A stretch of DNA of 64,000 bases, taken from G041228335 sp964580905. GTDB lineage: Bacteria; Pseudomonadota; Alphaproteobacteria; Puniceispirillales; UBA1172. Below the pieces are notes generated by a model. That model did no database searches. It worked only from the letters and a program-made list of their open reading frames with translations, and was not told the DNA's origin. This document shows positions 1 through 8,129 of the stretch, in pieces; the stretch's first letter is position 1, and each line of letters starts with the position of its first letter. Position numbers and translations under genes: made by a program. Location of the stretch: assembly GCA_964580905.1 (NCBI GenBank), contig CAZOLR010000003.1:49809-113808 (forward strand), given 5' to 3'.

Positions 1-71
1 CCGACAGATCAATAAAAAAACTTAAAATTTTATCTCCCCGTTTGTGTGTTCCTCTGATATAGGATACGTCC

Positions 72-1700
72 ATGCCTCGTTTTGTTTTTATTACCGGCGG
101 TGTGGTTTCCTCTCTTGGTAAGGGGCTTGCATCCGCTGCCCTTGGATCCCTGCTTCAGGCACGTGGATACAAGGTTCGTCTCCGTAAACTTGATCCCTAT
201 CTCAATGTTGATCCGGGTACTATGTCGCCAACGCAGCATGGTGAGGTCTTTGTGACCGATGACGGTGCGGAAACAGATCTTGATCTTGGCCATTATGAAC
301 GGTTTACCGGTGTCCATGCCCGCAAGACCGATAACGTGACCACGGGAAGGATCTATTCCGACGTGTTGGCACGGGAAAGACGGGGGGATTATCTGGGGGC
401 GACCATTCAGGTCATTCCTCATGTCACAAATGCCATCAAGGAATTTGTTCTTGCTGATGTGGAAGACGAGGATTTTGTCCTTTGTGAAATCGGCGGTACC
501 GTAGGTGATATTGAATCCCTTCCGTTCCTTGAAGCGATCCGCCAGTTGGGAAATGAGCTCGGCCGGTCCAAGACATGCTTTCTGCACGTGACCCTTTTGC
601 CGTATATTGCTGTTGCGGCTGAACTGAAAACCAAACCGACGCAGCATTCGGTAAAAGAGCTTCAGTCTGTCGGTATCCAGCCGGATATTCTTTTGTGCAG
701 AACGCAGCAGGAAATCCCCCGTGAACAGCGGGAGAAAATTGCCCTTTTCTGTAATGTCCGGCCTGAAGCGGTCATCAATGGTTGTGATGCTGAAAGCATC
801 TATCATGTGCCGCTGATGTATCATAAGGAAGGCCTTGATATGGAGATCTGCCGGCATTTTGATTTGCCGCTCAATGAACCTGATCTCAGCGTGTGGCGGG
901 ATATCGCTGACCGGATACAGAGCCCGGAAGGTGAGGTTAATATTGCTGTTGTCGGCAAATACACAAGCCTTCTTGATAGTTATAAATCACTGGCCGAAGC
1001 CCTTGTTCATGGCGGGTTGCACAACCATGTGAAGGTCAATCTGGAATGGGTGGACAGTGAATTGTTCGAAACCGCAGAAAACCCCATGCACCTGATTGAA
1101 AATGCTGACGGAATTCTGGTGCCGGGAGGCTTTGGCGAACGTGGCTCAGAAGGAAAAATCAAGGCCATAACCTATGCCCGTGAAAAGAAACTCCCTTTCC
1201 TGGGGATCTGTTTCGGCATGCAGATGGCGGTTATTGAAGCGGCGCGCAACCTTGCGGGATTGCCGGAGGCAAGTTCAACGGAATTCGGCCCGACGGATGA
1301 ACCGCTGGTGGGGCTCATGACCGAATGGACACGCGGCAATGAGCGCGAAACCCGGGGCCAGGATGATGACCTCGGCGGCACGATGCGCCTTGGTTCATAT
1401 GACTGTGTTCTGGGTGACGACACGCTGGCCCTGTCTCTTTATGAGGAGAGATCCATTCAGGAACGTCACCGCCATCGGTATGAAGTGAACATCAATTACC
1501 GTGATCAGCTGGAAGCTTCCGGGCTCAGGTTCAGCGGCCTTTCTCCTGATGGGGTTCTGCCTGAAATCGTTGAGCGGCAAGATCACCCGTTTTTTATTGG
1601 AGTTCAGTTTCATCCCGAGTTAAAGTCAAAGCCGTTTGATCCGCACCCGATTTTCAAAGGGTTTATCAACGCTGCGAGAGATCGGTCGCGTCTCGTCTGA
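72..1700 (+). CDS. pyrG: CTP synthase
   Basis: Makes CTP from UTP, ATP and glutamine in the cytoplasm, the last step of pyrimidine nucleotide synthesis. The 542-residue product has the usual family length. The N-terminal amidoligase domain opens with the glycine-rich FITGGVVSSLGKG nucleotide site. The C-terminal class I glutamine amidotransferase domain carries the nucleophile motif GICFGMQ and a late FHPE motif supplying the catalytic His and Glu. The ATG follows a weak AGGA. It is the first gene of a co-directional run with kdsA (29-base gap) and eno, as is common in Alphaproteobacteria. The 71 bases before it are AT-rich and may hold a promoter or belong to an upstream operon outside the window. 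Confidence 0.97.
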   Translation: MPRFVFITGGVVSSLGKGLASAALGSLLQARGYKVRLRKLDPYLNVDPGTMSPTQHGEVFVTDDGAETDLDLGHYERFTGVHARKTDNVTTGRIYSDVLARERRGDYLGATIQVIPHVTNAIKEFVLADVEDEDFVLCEIGGTVGDIESLPFLEAIRQLGNELGRSKTCFLHVTLLPYIAVAAELKTKPTQHSVKELQSVGIQPDILLCRTQQEIPREQREKIALFCNVRPEAVINGCDAESIYHVPLMYHKEGLDMEICRHFDLPLNEPDLSVWRDIADRIQSPEGEVNIAVVGKYTSLLDSYKSLAEALVHGGLHNHVKVNLEWVDSELFETAENPMHLIENADGILVPGGFGERGSEGKIKAITYAREKKLPFLGICFGMQMAVIEAARNLAGLPEASSTEFGPTDEPLVGLMTEWTRGNERETRGQDDDLGGTMRLGSYDCVLGDDTLALSLYEERSIQERHRHRYEVNINYRDQLEASGLRFSGLSPDGVLPEIVERQDHPFFIGVQFHPELKSKPFDPHPIFKGFINAARDRSRLV

Positions 1701-1729
1701 AACATTAATACATAAAGAAAATCCTGATC

Positions 1730-2563
1730 ATGGTTCAGCAAAAGACCCTCAAAATCGGCCCTGTTGTCTGTGGAAATGAAGCCCGCATGATGCTGATTGC
1801 GGGGCCTTGTTCGATCGAAAGTCGTGATCATGCGATAGATGTGGCCTCAACCCTTGTTGAGATCTGCAATGATCTGAAGATCGGGTTTATCTATAAATCT
1901 TCCTTTGACAAGGCTAACCGGACATCGATCCGTTCACGTCGTGGAGTTGGCCTTGATGACGGCCTCAAAGTGCTTGAGGCGGTGCGGAATGAGCTTTCTG
2001 TTCCCGTGCTCACCGATGTTCACCTGCCGGAACAATGCGGTGAGGTAGGCTCTGTGGTGGATGTGCTTCAGATACCGGCTTTTTTATGCCGGCAAACAGA
2101 TCTTCTGGTTGCGGCGGCGGAAACCGGACGTGCGGTCAATATCAAGAAAGGCCAGTTCCTTGCGCCCTGGGATATGGATCACGTGGCGGCAAAGGTGGAA
2201 GAGGCGGGGAACAGCAATATCATGCTGACGGAGCGCGGAACCAGTTTCGGTTATAATACGCTCGTCTCGGATATGCGGAGCCTTCCCCGGCTGGCGGAAA
2301 CCGGCTGGCCGGTTATCTTTGATGCCACGCATTCGGTGCAACAGCCGGGTGGTCTGGGCGGTGCATCGGGAGGCCAGCGTGAATATGTTCCTGTACTGGC
2401 GCGGGCCGCTGTCGCGGTTGGTGTGGCCGGGCTGTTCATCGAAACGCATGAAAACCCGGACACAGCCCCTTCTGATGGCCCCAACATGGTGCCGCTTGGC
2501 CAGATGAGAGATCTTCTGTCATCGCTTGCTGCGCTGGATCAGGTGGTGAAACATACCGGCTGA
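1730..2563 (+). CDS. kdsA: 3-deoxy-8-phosphooctulonate synthase
   Basis: Condenses phosphoenolpyruvate with arabinose 5-phosphate to KDO-8-phosphate for the lipopolysaccharide inner core, so the organism has a Gram-negative outer membrane. The 277-residue product is a full-length DAHP synthase-type barrel with KSSFDKANR, IPAFLCRQTDLL, KKGQFLAPWD and DATHSVQ. The early motif IAGPCSIES has Cys where the metal-independent E. coli enzyme has Asn, so this should be the metal-dependent class; that assignment rests on family knowledge. It lies between pyrG and eno, 28 bases before eno. Confidence 0.96.
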   Translation: MVQQKTLKIGPVVCGNEARMMLIAGPCSIESRDHAIDVASTLVEICNDLKIGFIYKSSFDKANRTSIRSRRGVGLDDGLKVLEAVRNELSVPVLTDVHLPEQCGEVGSVVDVLQIPAFLCRQTDLLVAAAETGRAVNIKKGQFLAPWDMDHVAAKVEEAGNSNIMLTERGTSFGYNTLVSDMRSLPRLAETGWPVIFDATHSVQQPGGLGGASGGQREYVPVLARAAVAVGVAGLFIETHENPDTAPSDGPNMVPLGQMRDLLSSLAALDQVVKHTG

Positions 2564-2591
2564 TAGCCATTGAGAAATTTGAGGAAAGATC

Positions 2592-3857
2592 ATGACAATA
2601 ATCAGAGATGTGAAAGCAAGGCAGATTTTTGACTCCCGCGGTAACCCGACGGTTGAGGTCGATGTTGTTCTGAACGACGGCTCTGTCGGCCGTGCGGCGG
2701 TGCCTTCGGGCGCGTCCACCGGAGCGTACGAGGCAGTAGAGCGTCGTGATGGCGGCGAGGCGTATAACGGTAAGGGTGTTACGGCTGCGGTTGATGCCGT
2801 CAACACGGAGATTTATTCCATTCTTTCCGGGCGGGATGCCACCGACCAGAAAGGTCTTGATCATGACATGATCGATCTTGACGGCACCGGCAATAAAGCC
2901 CGTCTCGGTGCGAACGCAATCCTTGGGGTGAGTCTTGCCGTGGCGCGTGCCGCCGCGCTTTCCCTTGGTCAGCCTCTGTGGCGGTATATTGGCGGCGTTC
3001 ATGCCCATCTGTTGCCTACACCGATGATGAATATTCTCAATGGTGGTGCCCATGCGGATAACGCGCTGGATATTCAGGAAGTCATGATCATGCCTGTCGG
3101 TGCGCCGAGCTTTACCGAAGCCCTGCGCACCGGGGCGGAGGTTTTCCACGCGCTGAAAGGGCTTCTTCATGATGCCGGCCTGTCTACTGCTGTCGGGGAT
3201 GAAGGGGGATTTGCCCCGGCCATCGGCAGTACTTCTGAAGCGCTGGACTATGTGATGAAAGCGATTGAGGTTGCCGGACGCAAACCGGGGGATGATGTGA
3301 TCCTTGCCCTTGATGCCGCTTCAACCGAATTTTGCCGTGATGGTAAATACCACCTTGAAGGTGAGGGGAAGTCATTGGATACCAATGCCATGATTTCCTA
3401 CTGGCAGGACCTTGTTGGCCGGTATCCCATCAGGTCGATTGAAGATCCGCTTGATGAAGACGACTGGCAGGGTTTTTCAAGCCTGACATCTGAAATGGGG
3501 GGTGCCGTACAACTGGTCGGAGATGACCTGTTCGTCACCAATCCGCAACGACTTGCCCGCGGCATTAAGGAGAAAGCCGGCAATGCCATCCTGATCAAGG
3601 TCAATCAGATCGGGACACTGACCGAAACCCTTGACGCGATTGCCATGGCGCAGAAAGCCGGTTTCGGGGTGGTGATTTCCCATCGTTCGGGGGAAACCGA
3701 AGACAATTTCATCGCTGATCTCGCGGTGGCGACCAATGCCGGGCAGATCAAGACAGGTTCCATGTCTCGTTCGGACAGAATGGCAAAATACAACCAATTG
3801 CTCCGCATAGAAGAAACTCTCGGCCGGAACGCCGTCTATCAGGGGGAGTTCCGGTAG
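2592..3857 (+). CDS. eno: Enolase
   Basis: Interconverts 2-phosphoglycerate and phosphoenolpyruvate in glycolysis and gluconeogenesis. The 421-residue product has the N-terminal ARQIFDSRGNPTVEVD motif, the flexible loop SGASTGAYEA, the metal ligands in LALDAAS, SIEDPL and GDDLFVTN, the catalytic lysine in LIKVNQIGT, and the SHRSGETED signature. The ATG follows a GAGGAAAG Shine-Dalgarno. Third in the pyrG-kdsA-eno run; the FtsB-like gene follows after a 114-base gap. Confidence 0.98.
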   Translation: MTIIRDVKARQIFDSRGNPTVEVDVVLNDGSVGRAAVPSGASTGAYEAVERRDGGEAYNGKGVTAAVDAVNTEIYSILSGRDATDQKGLDHDMIDLDGTGNKARLGANAILGVSLAVARAAALSLGQPLWRYIGGVHAHLLPTPMMNILNGGAHADNALDIQEVMIMPVGAPSFTEALRTGAEVFHALKGLLHDAGLSTAVGDEGGFAPAIGSTSEALDYVMKAIEVAGRKPGDDVILALDAASTEFCRDGKYHLEGEGKSLDTNAMISYWQDLVGRYPIRSIEDPLDEDDWQGFSSLTSEMGGAVQLVGDDLFVTNPQRLARGIKEKAGNAILIKVNQIGTLTETLDAIAMAQKAGFGVVISHRSGETEDNFIADLAVATNAGQIKTGSMSRSDRMAKYNQLLRIEETLGRNAVYQGEFR

Positions 3858-3869
3858 ACAGGTTTTTCC

Positions 3870-3884
3870 TGATCATCGTGATCA
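3870..3884. promoter_or_regulatory. TGATCA tandem palindrome after eno
   Basis: Two copies of the self-complementary hexamer TGATCA are separated by TCG, 12 bases after the eno stop codon. This forms a small inverted repeat in the eno-ftsB gap. It has no following T run, so it is not a clear terminator. Function unknown. Confidence 0.3.
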
Positions 3885-3911
3885 AAGCACTTGACCACTT
3901 TAATGCCCTGT

Positions 3912-3952
3912 GATTCACTTAATCATCCGAATCGCGATGAATTAACGATTCG
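3912..3952. promoter_or_regulatory. Cluster of three GANTC sites upstream of the FtsB-like gene
   Basis: GANTC, the target of the alphaproteobacterial cell-cycle methylase CcrM, occurs at 3912-3916, 3929-3933 and 3947-3951. The last two are embedded in the arms of a perfect inverted repeat, CGAATCG (3928-3934) and CGATTCG (3946-3952), with an 11-base spacer. The cluster ends 20 bases before the chosen ATG. Regulation by methylation is inference. Confidence 0.45.
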
Positions 3953-3971
3953 CATGTTTATGGAGGTTATC

Positions 3972-4283
3972 ATGGGGCGTGCCGCTTCCACCCGATTGAG
4001 AGTTTTCTGCTTCTGGGTTGCCACCTTTTTCATTGCCGGATATTTCACGGTGCACGGGCTCGGGCTTGGTAATGAACGCGGAATTCTCACCATCGACCGT
4101 CTGAATGATGACATTATTGATGCCAGAGCAGAACTGGCCGCACTTGTCCTTGAACGCCAGGGGCTTGAGCATAAGGTCAAACTTGTTTCACAGGATCAGA
4201 TCGACGCCGACATTCTGGGAGAGTTGGCCCGTAAAGAAGGCGGCCTATACGCCCCGGATGAAATCATCATAGAATTTAACTGA
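3972..4283 (+). CDS. FtsB/DivIC-like septum formation protein
   Basis: Predicted single-pass inner-membrane protein of the divisome, where FtsB links FtsL and FtsQ. From the ATG at 3972 the product has 103 residues: a short basic cytoplasmic end, one membrane segment at about residues 10-30, then a periplasmic helix rich in Asp, Glu, Leu and Arg that could form a coiled coil. The frame is open upstream to 3891, but the strong GGAGG at 3962-3966 sits five bases before ATG 3972 and decides the start. The position after eno matches the usual ftsB site. Sequence conservation in this family is low, so the assignment rests on architecture and synteny. Confidence 0.8.
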   Translation: MGRAASTRLRVFCFWVATFFIAGYFTVHGLGLGNERGILTIDRLNDDIIDARAELAALVLERQGLEHKVKLVSQDQIDADILGELARKEGGLYAPDEIIIEFN

Positions 4284-4288
4284 TTTCG

Positions 4289-4307
4289 GTTAATAGTTAT
4301 TAACTAT
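4289..4307. promoter_or_regulatory. Nested inverted repeats upstream of pdhA (candidate operator)
   Basis: GTTAATA and TATTAAC (4289-4304, 2-base spacer) overlap ATAGTTA and TAACTAT (4293-4307, 1-base spacer), all arms perfect. They lie about 85 bases before the pdhA start in an AT-rich gap of 108 bases, a plausible place for a repressor or activator of the pyruvate dehydrogenase operon. No known consensus is claimed. Confidence 0.4.
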
Positions 4308-4391
4308 CTGTTTTTAAACGTTATTAAAATATTGTAAATTTTTGAATTTCAGGCATCCTGATGGTGGTGAATTCCAGAAGGAGGCCTAATC

Positions 4392-5453
4392 ATGGTGCGA
4401 TCACCGTCTTCAGCAAAGGCGACAGCCAAGAAAGCGATCAAGCGGAGGCCCGGGCGTCCGGCCAAGGCATCGCTCTTGCCTGAACCTGATCAGGCGACAC
4501 TGCTTGAACTTTATGAACAAATGCTCCTGATCCGCCGGTTTGAGGAAAAAGCCGGCCAGCTTTACGGCATGGGGCAGATTGGCGGTTTCTGTCACCTCTA
4601 TATTGGTCAGGAAGCGGTTGTTGTAGGCATGCAGTCGGTGGCGGAACCAAAAGATACGGTCGTCACTTCATATCGCGATCACGGACATATGCTGGCCTGC
4701 GGGATGGACGCCAACGGCGTGATGGCGGAATTAACCGGCAGGGAAGGCGGTTATTCCCGCGGCAAGGGTGGTTCGATGCACATGTTCAGCCGTGAGAAAA
4801 ACTTTTTTGGCGGCCATGGGATCGTCGGAGCTCAGGTGCCTATCGGCATTGGCCTTGCCTTTGCCCATCGCTATCGCAACAGTGATGCGGTGTCGATGAC
4901 CTATCTTGGTGACGGGGCGATCAACCAGGGCCAGGTGTATGAAAGTTTCAATATGGCGGCGCTCTGGCAGCTGCCTGTTATTTTCGTGATTGAAAACAAC
5001 CAGTACGGCATGGGTACCTCGGTGGCACGTGCCGCGGCTGGTCGGACATTGTCGGATCGCGGCAAGGCGTATGGAATACCGGGCATGCAGGTTGACGGTA
5101 TGGATGTGCTGGCGGTTCGGACCGCCGGGGCTGAGGCGATAGCCCATTGCCGTGAGGGAAAGGGCCCTTACATTCTGGAAATGCAGACCTACCGTTACCG
5201 TGGCCATTCCATGAGTGACCCGGCCAAATATCGCACCAGAGAAGAGGTCGACGCGATGCGAAAGCAGCGTGATCCCCTTGATCAACTTAAGGAAAGGCTT
5301 ATCAAAGATGGCGTCAGCGACGAAAAACTCCGTGAACTTGACGCGAAGGTCAAGGCCGTGGTTACGGAATCCGCTGATTTTGCGATGAACAGCCCTGAAC
5401 CTGATCCGGCTGAACTCTGGACAGATATTCTGATTGAAGGAGCGGCGGAATGA
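4392..5453 (+). CDS. pdhA: Pyruvate dehydrogenase E1 component, alpha subunit
   Basis: With PdhB forms the thiamine-diphosphate-dependent E1 that decarboxylates pyruvate and acetylates the lipoyl arm of E2. The 353-residue product carries the TPP motif GDGAINQG ending in ENNQYGMG, and the loop YRGHSMSDPAKYR. Residues 1-30 are an extension rich in Lys, Arg and Ala with an RRPGRPAK element; basic N-terminal extensions are familiar in alphaproteobacterial PdhA. The start has a strong AGGAGG Shine-Dalgarno. The stop overlaps the pdhB ATG (ATGA), so the two subunits are translationally coupled. First gene of pdhA-pdhB-pdhC-lpdA-lipA. Confidence 0.97.
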   Translation: MVRSPSSAKATAKKAIKRRPGRPAKASLLPEPDQATLLELYEQMLLIRRFEEKAGQLYGMGQIGGFCHLYIGQEAVVVGMQSVAEPKDTVVTSYRDHGHMLACGMDANGVMAELTGREGGYSRGKGGSMHMFSREKNFFGGHGIVGAQVPIGIGLAFAHRYRNSDAVSMTYLGDGAINQGQVYESFNMAALWQLPVIFVIENNQYGMGTSVARAAAGRTLSDRGKAYGIPGMQVDGMDVLAVRTAGAEAIAHCREGKGPYILEMQTYRYRGHSMSDPAKYRTREEVDAMRKQRDPLDQLKERLIKDGVSDEKLRELDAKVKAVVTESADFAMNSPEPDPAELWTDILIEGAAE

Positions 5454-6838
5454 GCAGTCAAGTCACTATGCCGGCGCTGTCGCCGACCATGACCGAAGGC
5501 AAACTCGCGAAATGGCTTGTCCGTGAAGGGGATGACGTCCGTTCAGGTGACGTGATCGCTGAAATCGAAACCGATAAGGCGGTGATGGAGGTGGAAGCCC
5601 TTGATGACGGGAAACTGACATCGATAGCGGTGCCGGAAGGCACGGAAGGTGTGGCGGTCGGCACAGTCATTGCCATTATTTCCGCTGATGGTGAGGCAGA
5701 TGACCAGATTGCGTCCGAGCAGCCGCAAAAGTCTTCAGGCACGGGCACCCCGGCAAAGGCTGAACCATCCGCGCCGGAAAGGCTCAAGCCTGTAGCAAAC
5801 CCGCCGCAGATAATCCGGCCGGAAGAGCCGCAAATTCATGGCAATGTCAGGCCGATGACAGTACGTGAGAGCCTCCGTGATGCCATGGCGGAGGAAATGC
5901 GCCGTGATGATCGTGTTTTCGTCATGGGGGAAGAAGTCGGGGAATATCAGGGTGCTTATAAAGTAACCCAGGGTCTTCTGGACGAATTCGGCTCGCGACG
6001 TGTGGTGGATACACCGATTACCGAAATGGGATTTGCCGGACTTGGTGTTGGTGCCGCGTTTGGTGATTTGCGTCCGGTCATTGAATTCATGACCTTCAAT
6101 TTTGCCATGCAGGCGATTGACCAGATCATCAATTCCGCCGCCAAGACACTTTATATGTCAGGTGGCCAGATGGGATGCCCGATTGTCTTCAGGGGGCCGA
6201 ACGGGGCAGCGTCGAGAGTGGCGGCGCAGCATTCGCAATGTTATGCCAGCTGGTATGCGCATTGCCCGGGGCTCAAAGTGGTATCACCCTGGTCTGCCGC
6301 TGACGCCAAGGGATTGCTCAAATCAGCCATTCGTGACCCCAACCCCGTGATCTTCCTTGAGAACGAGGTTCTGTATGGACAGAGTTTTGATGTGCCGGAT
6401 GACGAAGACTGGCTCATCCCCATCGGGAAGGCAAATATTGTCCGCCCCGGGGCTGATGTCACGATAACGGCGTTCTCAATCATGGTGGGCAAAGCCCTTG
6501 AAGCGGCGGAAATTCTTGCCGGAGAAGGCATTGATGCCGAAGTGATTGATCTGCGATCGCTACGTCCTCTTGACCATGAAACGATCATGCAATCGGTCCG
6601 CAAGACCAATCGTATGGTGTCCTGTGAAGAGGGGTTTCCGTTTGCGGGCATCGGGGCTGAGCTGATCGCACAGGTGAACGAGCAGGCTTTCGATGACCTT
6701 GATGCGCCGGTGGCGCGGGTAACGGGCAAAGATGTGCCGATGCCTTACGCCGCCAATCTTGAAGCGATGGCGCTTCCTCAGGTGCAGGATATCGTAGAGG
6801 CCGCACGGAAAGTCTGCTACCGCGTGAAGGAGTCCTGA
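5450..6838 (+). CDS. pdhB: Pyruvate dehydrogenase E1 component, beta subunit, with N-terminal lipoyl domain
   Basis: Beta half of E1. The 462-residue protein is longer than a plain E1 beta (about 330) because residues 1-80 are a lipoyl domain with the lipoylated Lys43 in ETDKAVMEV, followed by a Ser/Pro/Glu/Lys-rich linker to about residue 125. The transketolase-like domain then starts at MTVRESLRDAMAEEM and includes EEVGEYQGAYKVT and the C-terminal transketolase part. A lipoyl domain on E1 beta is a known alphaproteobacterial trait. The DNA of this domain is nearly the same as that of the pdhC lipoyl domain. The gap to pdhC is two bases. Confidence 0.97.
   Translation: MSSQVTMPALSPTMTEGKLAKWLVREGDDVRSGDVIAEIETDKAVMEVEALDDGKLTSIAVPEGTEGVAVGTVIAIISADGEADDQIASEQPQKSSGTGTPAKAEPSAPERLKPVANPPQIIRPEEPQIHGNVRPMTVRESLRDAMAEEMRRDDRVFVMGEEVGEYQGAYKVTQGLLDEFGSRRVVDTPITEMGFAGLGVGAAFGDLRPVIEFMTFNFAMQAIDQIINSAAKTLYMSGGQMGCPIVFRGPNGAASRVAAQHSQCYASWYAHCPGLKVVSPWSAADAKGLLKSAIRDPNPVIFLENEVLYGQSFDVPDDEDWLIPIGKANIVRPGADVTITAFSIMVGKALEAAEILAGEGIDAEVIDLRSLRPLDHETIMQSVRKTNRMVSCEEGFPFAGIGAELIAQVNEQAFDDLDAPVARVTGKDVPMPYAANLEAMALPQVQDIVEAARKVCYRVKES
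5468..5610 (+). repeat. Lipoyl-domain direct repeat, copy 1 (in pdhB)
   Basis: A 143-base segment encoding the start of the lipoyl domain, alignable without gaps to 6856-6998 in pdhC and differing at only about 14 positions by eye, including synonymous sites. This points to recent duplication or ongoing gene conversion. Confidence 0.8.
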
Positions 6839-6840
6839 TC

Positions 6841-8118
6841 ATGGCTATTATAACCATGCCGGCGCTGTCGCCGACCATGACCGAAGGCAAGCTTTCGAAA
6901 TGGCTTGCCCGTGAAGGTGATAACGTGCGTTCAGGTGACGTGATCGCCGAGATTGAAACCGATAAGGCGGTGATGGAGGTGGAAGCCCTTGATGATGGTG
7001 TTCTGGCCCGCATCGGGGTTGCTGAAGGCACGGAAGGTGTGAAGGTTGGCGCGGCCATTGCTGAAATTCTGGCCGAGGGCGAGGAAAGCCAGTGGGGTAA
7101 TGAGGGGGGGAGCAATCCTCCGCCGGCACCATCGGAGAATGCGCCTGAAGGTAAGAATACCCCGCCTGCAGTCGTGCCAGCAGTCGCACCATCTGCTGAT
7201 GGTGTCAAGACAGACGGGAAGGATCAGGTATCTGCGGGGCAGGGACGCATCAAGGCAAGTCCGCTTGCGCGTCGGCTTGCATCGGAACGCGGCATAGATC
7301 TTTCAGGTATCCGCGGCAGTGGCCCCAACGGAAGGATTATCCGTGCCGATATCGACGCGGTCAGCACAGCTGGCTCCGGGCAACCCGCGACGAAAGCACC
7401 GGCCATTCCATCACCTGTGCCATCCGGGGAAGGGGAGTCAACGCTGGTTGAAAACAGCCAGATGCGCCGGATCATCGCCGAACGGCTCCAGCAGTCGAAG
7501 GTTGAGGCGCCTCATTTCTATCTGAATATGGATATCGAAATCGATGCCATGCTTGCGGCCCGCAAGGCGCTGAATGCCAACGCACCTGAAGGCGTGAAAG
7601 TTTCGGTCAATGATATGATAATCAAGGCCGCCGCTGTTGCCCTGAAGATGGTTCCCGGGGCCAATGCGAGCTGGGAGGGAACACATACACGGCTTTACAG
7701 CCATGCGGATATTGCGGTTGCCGTTGCCGTTGAGGGCGGGCTGGTGACGCCGATTGTTTCAAGGGCGGAAGAAAAGGGCCTTTATGCTATCTCAAGAGAG
7801 ATGGTTGATCTGGCGGCACGGGCCCGGGAAGGCAGGCTTCTGCCCGAAGAATTCAACGGCGGGACATTCACCATATCAAATCTGGGCATGTACGGGATCA
7901 CATCGTTTTCAGCCGTGATAAACCCGCCCCAGGGCGCTATTCTTGCCATCGGCGCCGGGGAGGAACGCCCTGTTGCGCGTAATGGCGAGATAAAAATAGC
8001 CACCATGATGACCGCCACAATGTCCTGTGACCATCGGGTTGTGGACGGCGCCATCGGGGCAGAATGGCTGGCAGCATTCAAGCAGGTTGTCGAAAATCCG
8101 GTTTTGGCTCTTGGATAA
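6841..8118 (+). CDS. pdhC: Pyruvate dehydrogenase E2 (dihydrolipoamide acetyltransferase)
   Basis: Core of the pyruvate dehydrogenase complex; transfers the acetyl group from lipoate to CoA. The 425-residue protein has one lipoyl domain (Lys42), a Pro/Ala/Glu-rich linker, a peripheral-subunit-binding domain at about 138-172 (SPLARRLASERGIDL and GSGPNGRIIRADID), a second flexible linker, and the catalytic domain ending with the acyltransferase motif SCDHRVVDG near residue 400. The PdhC-type motif distinguishes it from the oxoglutarate enzyme only by context: it is encoded with E1 alpha/beta and its own E3. Confidence 0.96.
   Translation: MAIITMPALSPTMTEGKLSKWLAREGDNVRSGDVIAEIETDKAVMEVEALDDGVLARIGVAEGTEGVKVGAAIAEILAEGEESQWGNEGGSNPPPAPSENAPEGKNTPPAVVPAVAPSADGVKTDGKDQVSAGQGRIKASPLARRLASERGIDLSGIRGSGPNGRIIRADIDAVSTAGSGQPATKAPAIPSPVPSGEGESTLVENSQMRRIIAERLQQSKVEAPHFYLNMDIEIDAMLAARKALNANAPEGVKVSVNDMIIKAAAVALKMVPGANASWEGTHTRLYSHADIAVAVAVEGGLVTPIVSRAEEKGLYAISREMVDLAARAREGRLLPEEFNGGTFTISNLGMYGITSFSAVINPPQGAILAIGAGEERPVARNGEIKIATMMTATMSCDHRVVDGAIGAEWLAAFKQVVENPVLALG
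6856..6998 (+). repeat. Lipoyl-domain direct repeat, copy 2 (in pdhC)
   Basis: Partner of the copy at 5468-5610. The first about 36 bases are identical, and the stretch encoding the lipoylated Lys and following residues is again almost identical at DNA level. Confidence 0.8.
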
Positions 8119-8129
8119 AGGAAAAGACT

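Noticed and set aside
30..857. Long open frame (275 codons) on the minus strand opposite pyrG
   Set aside because: It lies antisense to a clearly conserved gene, has no recognisable domain and no ribosome-binding site; it follows from the codon bias of pyrG.
3891..3971. 27-codon N-terminal extension of the FtsB-like protein
   Set aside because: No ribosome site, and it would cover the GANTC/inverted-repeat region; GGAGG clearly marks ATG 3972.
5450..5700. Lipoyl domain on PdhB as a novel fusion
   Set aside because: Lipoylated E1 beta is a known alphaproteobacterial feature; only the DNA-level similarity to pdhC is kept as a finding.
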